A stretch of DNA of 64,000 bases. Origin: Gelidibacter gilvus. GTDB lineage: Bacteria; Bacteroidota; Bacteroidia; Flavobacteriales; Flavobacteriaceae. The stretch spans positions 99,532 through 163,531 of the forward strand of contig NZ_SDDZ01000009.1 of assembly GCF_004115975.1 (NCBI RefSeq). Reading direction: 5' to 3'. A program made the position numbers and the translations under genes. Below the pieces are notes generated by a model that was given only the letters and a program-made list of their open reading frames with translations, was not told where the DNA came from and ran no database searches. Positions 29,089-39,500 of the stretch are shown piece after piece; within the stretch, counting starts at the first letter, position 1; each line of letters starts with the position of its first letter.

Positions 29089-30186
29089 TTAAGTTAAGAT
29101 TTGGTTAATGATATTTTTCCAATCTGTATTTATTGTTTGAGGCAGAAACTCAGTAGTACTTTCCATGGCTCTTTTGCTGAATTTCTTCCTTAAGTTTTCA
29201 TCTATCATAAGGGTAGTTAATCTATTTTCTAATTCTAGTTGATTTTCTACTTGAATCAAAAAACCATTTATACCAGAATTTATAATTTCCGATGGTCCTG
29301 AAGGACACGCGGTAGAAATACAGGGTAAACCAAAGTACATAGCTTCTGTCAAAGCATTAGGAAACCCTTCATAACGAGATGGAAATACGAAAATACTTGC
29401 ATTATTATAGTAGTCTTCAACATTGTTGACGTTGCCTACTAATGTTACTTTTTGTTCTAATTTTAGTGAATAGATGAGGTCTTGATATTGACTCTTTAGC
29501 TCGCCATCTCCGACCAATACAAGTTTCCAGTCAGTATTGTCAACATTTGAAAATGCATTGATAAGCAAATCTTGATTTTTTTGTACAGTCAAACTTCCAA
29601 CATTTAAAATAATATTTTCTCTTGAGTTGTAAGTTTCTTTTTTTGCAATTAATTCTGTGGCTAATGGATTTTTTATAATTATAATTTTTTCTGAATCCAT
29701 AAAAGTCTCAAAATATTCTTTTATAGATGCTGTTTGAACTACTAAAACCTGCGAAAATTGATAAGAGAAATGTCTTAATTTTTGCCAAAAAATATTTAGT
29801 TGACGATGATCAGGATGAATTCTTTCACTGATGATACAAGGTTTTCCATTTAATTTTGATGCAATGGAAAGGTAAATGTTGGAAGTTGTCATAAATCCAA
29901 TACTTAAGTCTATTTGATTTTCTTTTAAAATTTTCAGAACCGATGAAAAGATTTTGAAGTGGTTTTTTAAAGATTGAAAAGCTTTCGGTTTTGGATTGTA
30001 TAATTCAGTGCAGTAAGTAATCGATATTCTTTCGTCCAATTTATAGAAGGGCGTACATTTATATAGTAATATGATTGTAATGTCAAAGGAATTGACTAGT
30101 TCATTAGCTAAATTAGATACGACGCGCTCGGCTCCACCGGCATTTAAGCCTGAGATAACGAATGCTACTTTGTGCTTTTTTGACAT
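29089..30186 (-). CDS. Glycosyltransferase family 4
   Basis: A 365-residue GT-B enzyme, first gene of this minus-strand block. N-terminal VAFVISGLNAGGAERVVSNLANEL; donor domain ILNVGSLTVQKNQDLLINAF, LVGDGELKSQYQDL and the catalytic FPSRYEGFPNALTEAMYFGLP. Resembles amylovoran/colanic-type GT4 enzymes. Substrates unknown. Confidence 0.88.
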   Translation of the reverse strand: MSKKHKVAFVISGLNAGGAERVVSNLANELVNSFDITIILLYKCTPFYKLDERISITYCTELYNPKPKAFQSLKNHFKIFSSVLKILKENQIDLSIGFMTTSNIYLSIASKLNGKPCIISERIHPDHRQLNIFWQKLRHFSYQFSQVLVVQTASIKEYFETFMDSEKIIIIKNPLATELIAKKETYNSRENIILNVGSLTVQKNQDLLINAFSNVDNTDWKLVLVGDGELKSQYQDLIYSLKLEQKVTLVGNVNNVEDYYNNASIFVFPSRYEGFPNALTEAMYFGLPCISTACPSGPSEIINSGINGFLIQVENQLELENRLTTLMIDENLRKKFSKRAMESTTEFLPQTINTDWKNIINQILT

Positions 30187-30547
30187 TAAATTGATAACTC
30201 TAATATTATATTTGGGGGACTAAAGTATAATTATTAATGTGATTATTTTGAATTCAGTTTTAATATTAGACGAAATGACACATTTTTATCATGAAATGCT
30301 CGTAGTATAATTTTATTTTCATTTTAAAACATCCAAAAAGTATTTTAAGGAGTATATAGGTTAATAGTTATCAGATGAAACGATAAGAATATACGTTAAA
30401 ACGATTATATATCCACGAAAAATATTTTTATTTGTACGTTTTTTCAATCAAATATAGTTAATTCATCGATCGTTGAACTTTTTTAGACGGACATTCAACG
30501 TTCTCGTATTAATATTGTTATAGTAATTTTTTAAATAATCAACATCC
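30187..30547. other. Divergent intergenic region between GT4 and T9SS protein genes
   Basis: 361 bp between the minus-strand polysaccharide block and the plus-strand T9SS gene. It should carry promoters for both. I see no clear TAnnTTTG element with proper spacing, no hairpin and no small gene. Confidence 0.35.
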
Positions 30548-33500
30548 ATGAAGTCTTTACATTTATTCTGTTCATTTTTTATAATTTTTGCCTGTCAGTT
30601 ATTCTTTTCTAAATCCTATGCGCAAAACTATCCCTCAAATCAAAATATTCATGACATTCAATGGGAATCTTATAAGCAACCTAAGAATACCCCAAATTAC
30701 CTGTCTCCGTTCACAGATCCTGTTACCGGAAATAAAGTTACGCGAATAAGTGATGAAGATGTTTTTGGGTGTGACTGTGAAACATTGAGGCACAATTACT
30801 CGAAAAATCAGCCATGGAATGCTGACGGTAGCCTCATAAAGACGGACGGTTCACACGCTAAAATTTTGGATGGAAACACATATGAAGTTTTGCGTACTGC
30901 AAACCCCAAGTCACTTTGGTCCAACATAGATCCAAAGGTCACTTTTGAGACTGCTCAGAATAAATTTTACAAGAATAATATTGATACCAACAAAGAAACT
31001 GTTCTAAGGATCTTTTCTGAATATGAAACAATTTCTATCGGCTATGGTGAAGGAAATCTTTCAAACGATGATAGATGGATAGCATTTATTGGTGTTAATG
31101 GAAATAATCAAACGGTTTTGGTTTATGATATCTTAAATGATGCTATTGTTGGCAGCAAATTTATAGGGACAGCTTCAGTGGATTGGGTATCAGTTTCGCA
31201 GTCCGGTCAGTTTGTGGTAATTCTATACCATAATCGTGGTGGGGGTGAGTACCAGGGAGCGAAATCCTATAATAGGCAAATGAAGAATGAAGTACATCTC
31301 ATAAATTCATCTGAACATGCTGATTTAGGTTACGATATGGCGGGTAACGAGGTTTATGTATCCGTTGGAAGATATGAGGGGCACTCCCTTTCATATACTA
31401 GACTTGATAATGGATTCACTAAAGGACTTTGGAAAAGTGCTTGGAAACCTGGTGACAGAGGCATTGCGGGCGCACACGCGAGTACTCGGAATTTAAAAAG
31501 ACCGGGCTGGGCTTATATTTCAACAGATCAACAAGCTCATGACCCCTTAGTCTACGATGCTCCTAAAGAAATTTTTGCGATACGATTGGACAATTCAGAA
31601 ACTATTGAGCGCTTTGGAAAACACCATACAAAATTTGATGGATCTAAATCTCCATATAATCATGAGACACATCCAGTACCAAACCGCGATGGTACTAAAG
31701 TGATTTTTGCAAGTAATTGGCACAATTCCCAATGGATGAGGAATAATTATCCAATGATGTGGGTTGTAGAGACAGCTCAAAATAGCAACAATATAGCTGT
31801 GAAGTCTCTCAAAATATCACCAGAGTCTGCAAATCTATCCATGAAGAAAACTCTTCAGTTGACTGTTGCATTTGAACCAAAAAACGTTACTAATAAAAAT
31901 GGTATTTGGCGTTCAAATAATAATAATGTTGCAACTGTTGATGCTAATGGTGTTGTAACACCTATTTCAGTAGGAAAAGTTGATATCATATTTAAAAGTG
32001 CTGACGGAGGCATTGAAGAAGAAGCAGAATTAACAGTTATTTCGGAAGTTTCTAAAGTCGTTGCCAATGGCGGTGGAGACCAGAGTGTTGTATTAGGAGT
32101 AGGAACCTATTTAAGAGCCTCAGGCGGTGCTTCTTATTTATGGAATACAGGAGCTACCTCTCAGAATCTTTGGATAAATCCCACAACCTCTCGTAATTAT
32201 ACAGTTACTGTTTTTGATAGTACCGGTAATTATTCTGATACAGATGAAGTGAATGTGACTGTTCTTCCTGTTAGTGCTGGTAATGACATTACAATCAAGA
32301 CTGGGGAAAGTATTGTTTTAGAAGCCTCTAACGCCTATGATTATGAATGGAGCACTGGTGAGAAAACTGCTCGCGCTACCATCAGTCCTGAAGAAACTAC
32401 AACATATAGAGTCTGGGGTAATACTAATGGCTATGAATCTTCTGATACGGTCACGGTAACTGTTGAAGAGTCAGGGGTAAGTAGTTCAACAAAAGTCGTT
32501 GCCAATGGAGGTGGAGACCAGAGTGTTGTATTAGGAGTAGGAACCTATTTAAGAGCCTCAGGTGGTGCTTCCTATTTATGGAATACAGGATCTACCTCTC
32601 AGAATCTTTGGATAAATCCTACAACCTCTCGTAAATATTCAGTTACTGTTTTTGATAGTACCGGTAATTATTCTGATACAGATGAAGTTTTTGTGACTAT
32701 TGTTCCTGTTAGTGCTGGTAATGATGTTACAATCAAGGCCGGTGAAAGTATTGTTTTAGAAGCCTCTAATGCGTATGGTTATGAATGGAGCACTGGTGCG
32801 AGTACTGCTACTGTCACCGTCAGTCCTGAAGAAACTACAACATATAGAGTTTGGGGTAATACTAATGGATACGAATCTTCTGATACGGTCAGGGTAACTG
32901 TTGATGAGTCTGTGGTAACTAGTTCAACAAAAGTCGTTGCCAATGGAGGTGGAGACCAGAGTGTTGTGTTGGGAGTAGGTACCTATTTAAGAGCCTCAGG
33001 TGGTGCTTCCTATTTATGGAATACAGGAGCTACCTCTCAAAATCTTTGGATAAATCCTACTACGTCCAGAAAATATACGGTAACTGTTTTTGATAATTCA
33101 GGTGAGAATTCTGACACAGATGAAGTATATGTCACCATTGTTCCTGTAAGTGCAGGTAATAATGTCACAATAAAATCAGGGGAAAGTGTTATATTAGGAG
33201 CCTCTAATGCTTATAATTTCGAATGGAATACTGGCGAGAACACTGCTAGTATTATGGTCAGTCCTAAAAAAACCACTATATATCACGTAAAAGGTGATAC
33301 GCATGGTTATGAATCTTATGATACTGTAACGGTTACTGTATTGTCAGATCAAATTGCATCAAGCAGAGGAGGCGGGGGGCCAATTGTAATGTCTAATGTT
33401 AATTCAGATAATGAAATCTTTAATATGTCCCACGAAAAATTAGATCCTGAAATAGGTTCATTTTTAGTATATCCAAATCCTACTGAAGGCGAACTCAACG

Positions 33501-33703
33501 TTAAATTTAAAGGAATTTCTGAATTAATGAAAATGAATTTATATGATCTTTCCGGGAAATCTTTATTTAGCGAGGATATAAACTTTAATGGACAATTAAA
33601 TTATACTAAAATATTGAATTTATCTAATTTTGAACCTGGAGTTTACCTTTTGCAGATAATAGATAATAATGAAATTATATCTAAAAAGATTCTGTTAAGG
33701 TAG
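30548..33703 (+). CDS. T9SS-secreted multi-domain protein with Ig-like repeats (paralogue A)
   Basis: A 1051-residue secreted protein. Order: signal peptide ending in SKSYAQ (about residue 26); a 390-residue domain of unknown function, beta-propeller-like, with VFGCDCETLRHNYSKNQPWN, SNDDRWIAFIG and HPVPNRDGTKVIFASNWHN; a Big_2-like domain (about 415-500); three near-identical 146-residue units (each two Ig-like modules with YLWNTG and YEWSTG); then a type A T9SS sorting domain (YPNPTEGELNV, LYDLSGKSL, GVYLLQI, SKKILLR). It is probably anchored on the cell surface. Shares its whole N-terminal domain with the protein at 36571. Function unknown; adhesion or glycan binding fits the context. Confidence 0.85.
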   Translation: MKSLHLFCSFFIIFACQLFFSKSYAQNYPSNQNIHDIQWESYKQPKNTPNYLSPFTDPVTGNKVTRISDEDVFGCDCETLRHNYSKNQPWNADGSLIKTDGSHAKILDGNTYEVLRTANPKSLWSNIDPKVTFETAQNKFYKNNIDTNKETVLRIFSEYETISIGYGEGNLSNDDRWIAFIGVNGNNQTVLVYDILNDAIVGSKFIGTASVDWVSVSQSGQFVVILYHNRGGGEYQGAKSYNRQMKNEVHLINSSEHADLGYDMAGNEVYVSVGRYEGHSLSYTRLDNGFTKGLWKSAWKPGDRGIAGAHASTRNLKRPGWAYISTDQQAHDPLVYDAPKEIFAIRLDNSETIERFGKHHTKFDGSKSPYNHETHPVPNRDGTKVIFASNWHNSQWMRNNYPMMWVVETAQNSNNIAVKSLKISPESANLSMKKTLQLTVAFEPKNVTNKNGIWRSNNNNVATVDANGVVTPISVGKVDIIFKSADGGIEEEAELTVISEVSKVVANGGGDQSVVLGVGTYLRASGGASYLWNTGATSQNLWINPTTSRNYTVTVFDSTGNYSDTDEVNVTVLPVSAGNDITIKTGESIVLEASNAYDYEWSTGEKTARATISPEETTTYRVWGNTNGYESSDTVTVTVEESGVSSSTKVVANGGGDQSVVLGVGTYLRASGGASYLWNTGSTSQNLWINPTTSRKYSVTVFDSTGNYSDTDEVFVTIVPVSAGNDVTIKAGESIVLEASNAYGYEWSTGASTATVTVSPEETTTYRVWGNTNGYESSDTVRVTVDESVVTSSTKVVANGGGDQSVVLGVGTYLRASGGASYLWNTGATSQNLWINPTTSRKYTVTVFDNSGENSDTDEVYVTIVPVSAGNNVTIKSGESVILGASNAYNFEWNTGENTASIMVSPKKTTIYHVKGDTHGYESYDTVTVTVLSDQIASSRGGGGPIVMSNVNSDNEIFNMSHEKLDPEIGSFLVYPNPTEGELNVKFKGISELMKMNLYDLSGKSLFSEDINFNGQLNYTKILNLSNFEPGVYLLQIIDNNEIISKKILLR
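32054..33367 (+). repeat. Three direct repeats of 438 bp within the T9SS gene
   Basis: Copies begin at 32054, 32492 and 32930 (each at AAAGTCGTTGCCAATGG), so the period is exactly 438 bp, 146 codons. The first two are almost identical in DNA, the third diverges in its second half. The frame is kept, so these are protein repeats that can expand or contract by recombination. Confidence 0.85.
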
Positions 33704-33768
33704 TTTCTTTAATTTCCTTATTATCTTCACTTAGTTGCCATTAAATACTTTTAAGGTCTTTGTTATTT

Positions 33769-33817
33769 CGTTCGGATTGGAAGAATAAAATTCTTTTCAA
33801 TCTGAACGATTTTTTTT
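33769..33817 (+). terminator. Rho-independent terminator after T9SS paralogue A
   Basis: A stem CGTTCGGATTG / CAATCTGAACG (one G-T pair), extended inward by GAAGAAT/ATTCTTT, is followed by a run of eight Ts. Confidence 0.8.
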
Positions 33818-34103
33818 ACATTATCCCTAAAGACAATTTTATTGAAGAGCCATATTCAATAATTCAGTCTTTTGGTTCTGCCCGTGTCCATTTGCAACGG
33901 TCGGCTTTGAAGTTAATTGCCGTCTGAAAGGATCATTATTTTAGGAATTTCCATTGTACATTGGAAACAGGATGAGAGTTCCAATCTCAGATTCGAATTT
34001 ACAATTCTCATAAAGCTTGTATAACGTAAGTTCTACGTAAAAAAATCAGGATATTGAGCGTACTAAAGCTCTGGACTTGAATATTTTAAAAGATATTCTA
34101 CCT
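33818..34103. other. Intergenic stretch before the IS982 remnant
   Basis: With the tail of the terminator region, about 290-400 bp without a gene. May hold one end of the old insertion sequence; I could not define terminal inverted repeats. Confidence 0.3.
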
Positions 34104-34975
34104 ATGATTTTTAAAGATAAATTTACTGAAATATTCTGTTTATCGAAGATTTTTGCTTTGTTTTTAATCCTGCACTACAAAAGAGGCAGCTATCCACAGG
34201 AAAAATGACAAGCAAACGCAAATCTACGATGTCAACCAGTAAGATAGTTCCCCTTACTGTTCTGTTCCATTTGAGTGATATTCGAACCTTCAAGCACTTT
34301 TATATCCATTACGTTCATGGCCAGCTCGGGGAAGAGTTCCCGAATACTGTTTCTTGCAACCGTTTTGTTGAACTTATGCAATCCAGTATACTCCCGTTGA
34401 CCCTATATATGAAGACATGTTGTCTTTGTGAATGTACATGGATCCCATTTGAGCATTCTACGCCCATCCGTGTCTGTGGCAATGAGCAGATAACGCAGAA
34501 CAAGGTTTTTCAGGACATAGCCACCATAGGCAAATCAACAATAGTCTGATTATATGACTTTAAGCTCCATATCATTATAAACGACAAAGGAGAACTTCTC
34601 GACTTTGTCATAACCCAGACCAATGTGGATAACAGAACGCCTTTAAAAGAGGAAAACTTTTTAGAGAAGATAATCGGCAGCCTATATGGTGACAAAGGTT
34701 ATTTCTTAAAATAACATGCTTCCTGTTGTCCTAACAGTGTCTGCACCTGGTACAACATGAACAACGTAATGATGACCATAAGGGATAAGATGTTGCTAAG
34801 AAAACGCTCTGTCAAAGAAACCATTAATGACCAAAGAAAGAACATTGCCCAAGCAGAACATTACAGACATAGGAGTTTTGGCAACTTTATTACAAATTTG
34901 GTCGCCAGTCTAATTGCTTCTTTTCAAGAAAAAAAACCAAGTATTACTTTGAAACAGAAAGCAAAAGGCAGTTAG
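34104..34975 (+). pseudogene. IS982-family transposase, multiply broken
   Basis: Recognisable transposase order: FTEIFCL N-terminus (34104 frame), one frameshift near 34205, then FHLSDIRTFKHFYIHYVHGQ, SCNRFVELMQ, STPIRVCGNEQI, a TGA at 34547-34549, FKLHIIINDKGELLDFVIT, GSLYGDKGYFLK, a TAA at 34712-34714, then KMLLRKRSVKETIND, HYRHRSFGNFITNLVASLIA and KKPSI. In the family the first catalytic Asp sits in DSTPLRVC; here it reads HSTPIRVC, so the active site is also gone. A long-dead insertion. Confidence 0.85.
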
Positions 34976-35602
34976 CTCTTTTTTGCTATTACCTTAGATC
35001 GAACTGAGGATATATGGAAGATAAATTTTTGACAATACCAAGTCCCACAACAAGTTGTACCCTGTCGGACGGATAATTTATCCATCCACAACGCGCCATT
35101 ATGCCTTAAAAACAACTAACCCCATCGAAAAGTTAGATTCATTAGTTTTAAATGCAATAGCACCAATCAGGAACGACCATGTAGCGACCGGCACAATTGC
35201 GAAATCCGGAAATTCCAAAGGTAATCTCCAAATTACTAAATCTAACAGGGTTTACAAAACATAGCTAATAAGTGATAGTTCAAATATTTTTTTTCTTTAA
35301 GGAATCAATGCAAACCGTTAATCTAACTCCTATTCAAGACGCTACATTAAGTATAAGCAGATATTTTTCCTCTAATTATGCAATTAGAAAAAAAGTTATA
35401 ATGGTTTATTATTGTTCTCTATATTATTTAAGATCATTTTAAAATTGAATATTCAACAGTGGATAATTTTTTTATAATATCAATAGCGTCCTAAACGTTT
35501 TAAATATAAGATGATAAAGTTAAGTATCTCAAATATCTTTGAGTTGTAAGACAAAACCAGATCCTCTTATGGTAAATCTAACTCCTAAATGTCTGGGACA
35601 GC
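34976..35602. other. Degenerate DNA between two transposase remnants
   Basis: About 630 bp with only short frames (one of 69 codons at 35055 has no family resemblance). Probably old IS and flanking material; no ends recognised. Confidence 0.35.
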
Positions 35603-36150
35603 AACGTGGTTTATTTTGTGGTGCGACCCAAGAATAACATTATGTTCAGTACATTGAAAGAATTAGAGTTCGCCGATAACAGACATCAATATATGCTAAA
35701 AGATGCAATCATTTAACTCAAGAGGAATATGACCAAAAAGAGATATTCAAAAAAGCTTCATAGAATCCCTTTATGGATGAGCAAAGCCAGCAGACTATAG
35801 AATTTATCACTAACCAAATCTCTTGGACAGCAAACACAATGACTGAACTTTATAAAGCCAAGTGGGAAGTAGAGATGTTTTTTAGGGACATAAAACAGCA
35901 GTTGCAAAAAAAGTCTTTTATAGGCACAAGCCAAAATACGTTAATGACACAGATTTGGACAGCATTAATAACGATACTGATTTTAAAAGTGCTGAAAGGA
36001 CAGGCAAAGCACGCTTGGTATTTATCTAATCTAGTAGCTTTTTTAAACTCAATCTTTTTGTAAAGGTAGAACTGCTAAGTTGGGTCGACAGTTCATTTAC
36101 AAAAGATCAACCTCCACCAATTAAGTATGTCAGGGGTTCTTTTTTGAAAA
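35603..36150 (+). pseudogene. IS4-family transposase, C-terminal remnant in three frames
   Basis: The frame at 35603 reads NVVYFVVRPKNNIMFSTLKE, then DNRHQYMLKDAII and a TAA; the same frame then gives YSKKLHRIPLWM. The sequence shifts to the frame of 35773 (QQTIEFITNQISWTANTMTELYKAKWEVEMFFRDIKQQL, holding the catalytic Glu helix), and near 36055 shifts again to FVKVELLSWVDSSFT. This is the normal order of an IS4 transposase C-terminal half, so at least two frameshifts and one stop separate the pieces. The N-terminal half is missing. Confidence 0.85.
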
Positions 36151-36570
36151 TCTATGAAATGAAGTGTTTAAGCCAGTACAATCGGTAAATTTATTGTGCC
36201 TAATATTCATTTAGGACAGAATTGTTGTAGTATTAATAATCAAGCCAATTTTGATCAACATTGTTCTTTTTTGGTTAACAACATATTTAATATGGAAATA
36301 TGGGATTAAATAAATATCCTAATAAAAAAATAAAATGGGGCACGAATTAAGTCTATGGATCAGTGGATATTTTTTTTTGTTGGATTTTGGGGTGAAAGGC
36401 AATCAAAATTTTTCTGACAATAAAATTATATAGTATAACAAAGAAAATACCTACTTTTTTGTGCATTTCATCCATTATCTTAAGTTGGTTGACTGATATC
36501 TAAACTAATTTTATAAATTGCCATTTCTTAACCTGATAGTGTTTTATTAACCCCAAATTATTTATTGTAC
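36151..36570. other. Intergenic region upstream of T9SS paralogue B
   Basis: 420 bp, AT-rich, no gene. Likely holds the promoter of the next gene; no confident element seen. Confidence 0.35.
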
Positions 36571-39500
36571 ATGAAGTCCCCTAATTCATTATGTCTATTT
36601 ATAGACCGTTCATTATTTGTATTTTGTTTTAGCTTATGCCATTTATTCTTTTTTAAATTAAATGCACAGACATATCCCCTAGATGAACACCTTCATGATG
36701 TTCAATGGGAATCTTACCAACCACCCAATAACACACCAAATTATCTGGTTCCAGTAAAAGATCTTTTAACAGGGAATAAAATAACTAGAATAAGTGATAA
36801 AGATGTTTTTGGATGTGATTGCAAGACCTTGAGACACAATTATTCTAAAAACCAGCCATGGAATGCGGATGGCAGTCTGATAAAGACAGACGGTTCATAC
36901 GCAAAAATTTTGGATGGAAGCACATATGAAGTCTTACGCATTGCAAATCCTAAATCTCTATGGTCCAACATTGATCCAAAGGTTACTTTTGAGACTGCTC
37001 AAAATAAATTCTATAAAAATAATATTGATACCAATGAGGAAACTGTTTTACGAATCTTTTCTGAGTATGAAAAAATTTCTATTGGTTATGGTGAAGGTAA
37101 TCTTTCAAATGATGATAGATGGATTGCGTTAATTGGTACTAATGGTAAGAATCAAACAATCTTAGTTTATGATATTTTAAATGATTATACTGTTGGTAGT
37201 AAATATATAGGATCTGCTCCAATGGATTGGGCGTCCGTATCTCAATCTGGTGAATTTGTTGTAATTCGGTATTATACGAACGGCTCAGGAAACCATCAAG
37301 GAGTAAAATCCTATAATAGAAAAATGCAGAATGAAGTGCATCTTTTGGATTTTGGAGCACATGCCGATATAGGATACGATATGACTGGTAACGAGGTTTA
37401 TGTTTCCGTTGGAAGATATCAGGGACACTCCCTTTCATATACAAGACTGGATAATGGATTTACTAAAGGGCTTTGGAGGAGTGCTTGGAAGCCAGGTGAC
37501 AGAGGTATAGCGGGTGCCCACGTAAGTACTCGAAATTTGAAAAGACCGGGTTGGGCTTATATTTCAACAGATCAACAGGCTCATGATCCCTTAGTCTACG
37601 CTGCTCCTAAAGAAATTTTTGCAATTCGATTAGATGATTCAGAAACTATTGAGCGATTTGGTCAACACCATACAAAATTTGATGGATCTAAATCTCCATA
37701 TAATCATGAGGTACATCCAGTACCGAACCGAGATGGTACTAAAGTGATTTTTGCAAGTAATTGGCACAATTCCCAATGGATGAACAATGATTATCCAATG
37801 ATGTGGGTTGTAGAGGCAGATCAAGATATTATTAAACTATCTGTCAATGCAGGCGAAGACGTTAGCATCTGCCAAGGCACAACCACCACCTTAACCGCCA
37901 CAGGAGGTTCCACCTATCTCTGGAATACCGGAGCTAAAACTGCAAGCATTACCGTTAGCCCAGATAAAACCACTACTTATACCGTAACTGCTTACGATAG
38001 TACAGGAAATAATTCTGATTCCGATGGTGTTACGGTAACAGTCAATTCCCTTCCAGAAGTCAATGCAGGATCGGATGTAACCATTAAAATTGGCGACAAG
38101 ACAACCTTAACCGCAACGGGTGCAGCCTCTTATTTGTGGAGTACAGGGGAGACTACAGCAAGTATAGAAGTTAGTCCCACGACTACTACAATTTACACGG
38201 TTATTGGGACCACTAATTCTTGCGAAGCTGAAGACTCAGTCACCGTTTTTTCGGTAGACGCCAGCGTTAAAGCCAACGCTGGCGAAGACACTGACATCTG
38301 CTTAGGTGACACCACTACGCTCACCGCAACTGGTGGTACACATTATGTTTGGAGTACAGGAGAAACTACTAAGAGTATTGTAGTATCTCCAGAAACGACA
38401 ACAACTTACAAGGTTACCGTTTCAGATGACAATGATGAATCAGATGATGCGAGTGTTACTGTTACCGTTAATGCTATACCGGTTGCAAGTGCAGGAGAAG
38501 ATCAAACCATATGTTTTGGCCAAACAACCACGCTCACAGCTACTGGGGGAACATCTTACTTATGGAGTACCGGTGCTACGACAGCTTCGATAGAAGTTAA
38601 TCCAACTGCAGAAACAACTTATAGCGTTGAAGTGAGTAATAATGGTTGTTTTAATACAGATGACGTTAGCGTTTTTGTCGAGAATGTACCAGTACTTACA
38701 ATTACTGGGGATATCATTATTTCTGAAGGAGAATCAACAACACTTACAGTCATTGGAGGCGATAATTACGAATGGAGTACTAGTGAAACTACCGAATCCA
38801 TTACTGTGAGTCCAAAAGTAACGACAACATATTCGGTTAGTTCTAGAGGTAGCAATGGCTGTTCAGGTAATGCCTCTATAACTGTGGCAGTGGCCCAGGA
38901 AGTATTTGCCAACGCTGGACAGGATATGGATGTATGTACGGGCGCAAGCGTCACCTTAACCGCCACTGGAGGCTCTACCTATCTTTGGAGTACGGGAGCT
39001 AAAACTGCTAGTATCAGTGTAACGCCAAATGCGACTACGACCTATACAGTTACAGCTTATGATAGCACAGGGACTAATTCTGATACGGATGAGGTCAAAG
39101 TAACGGTTAACCCATTACAAACTGTAGATGCTGGAAACAATATCACGATCAATTCAGGACAAAGCACAACATTAACTGCAACAGGAGCCACTACATATAA
39201 GTGGAGCACAGGTACCACTGGTGCCACAGTAACGGTGAGTCCCACCGCAAGCCAGACCTACACGGTAACTGGAACGACCAATGGTTGTGAAGCCTCGGAC
39301 ACGGTAAGGGTTACAGTAATAAATCCTGAAGGCTTGACTGCAGATGCAGGTGCGGACCAAACGATCTGTGCAGGTGCAAGCGTAACCTTAACTGCCACTG
39401 GAGGTTCTAGCTATCTCTGGAGTACGGGAGCTAAAACTGAAAGTATCAGTGTAACGCCAAATACGACCACGACCTATACAGTTACAGCTTATGATAGCAC

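Noticed and set aside
35055..35264. 69-codon open frame between transposase remnants
   Set aside because: No similarity to any family I know; chance frame in degenerate DNA.
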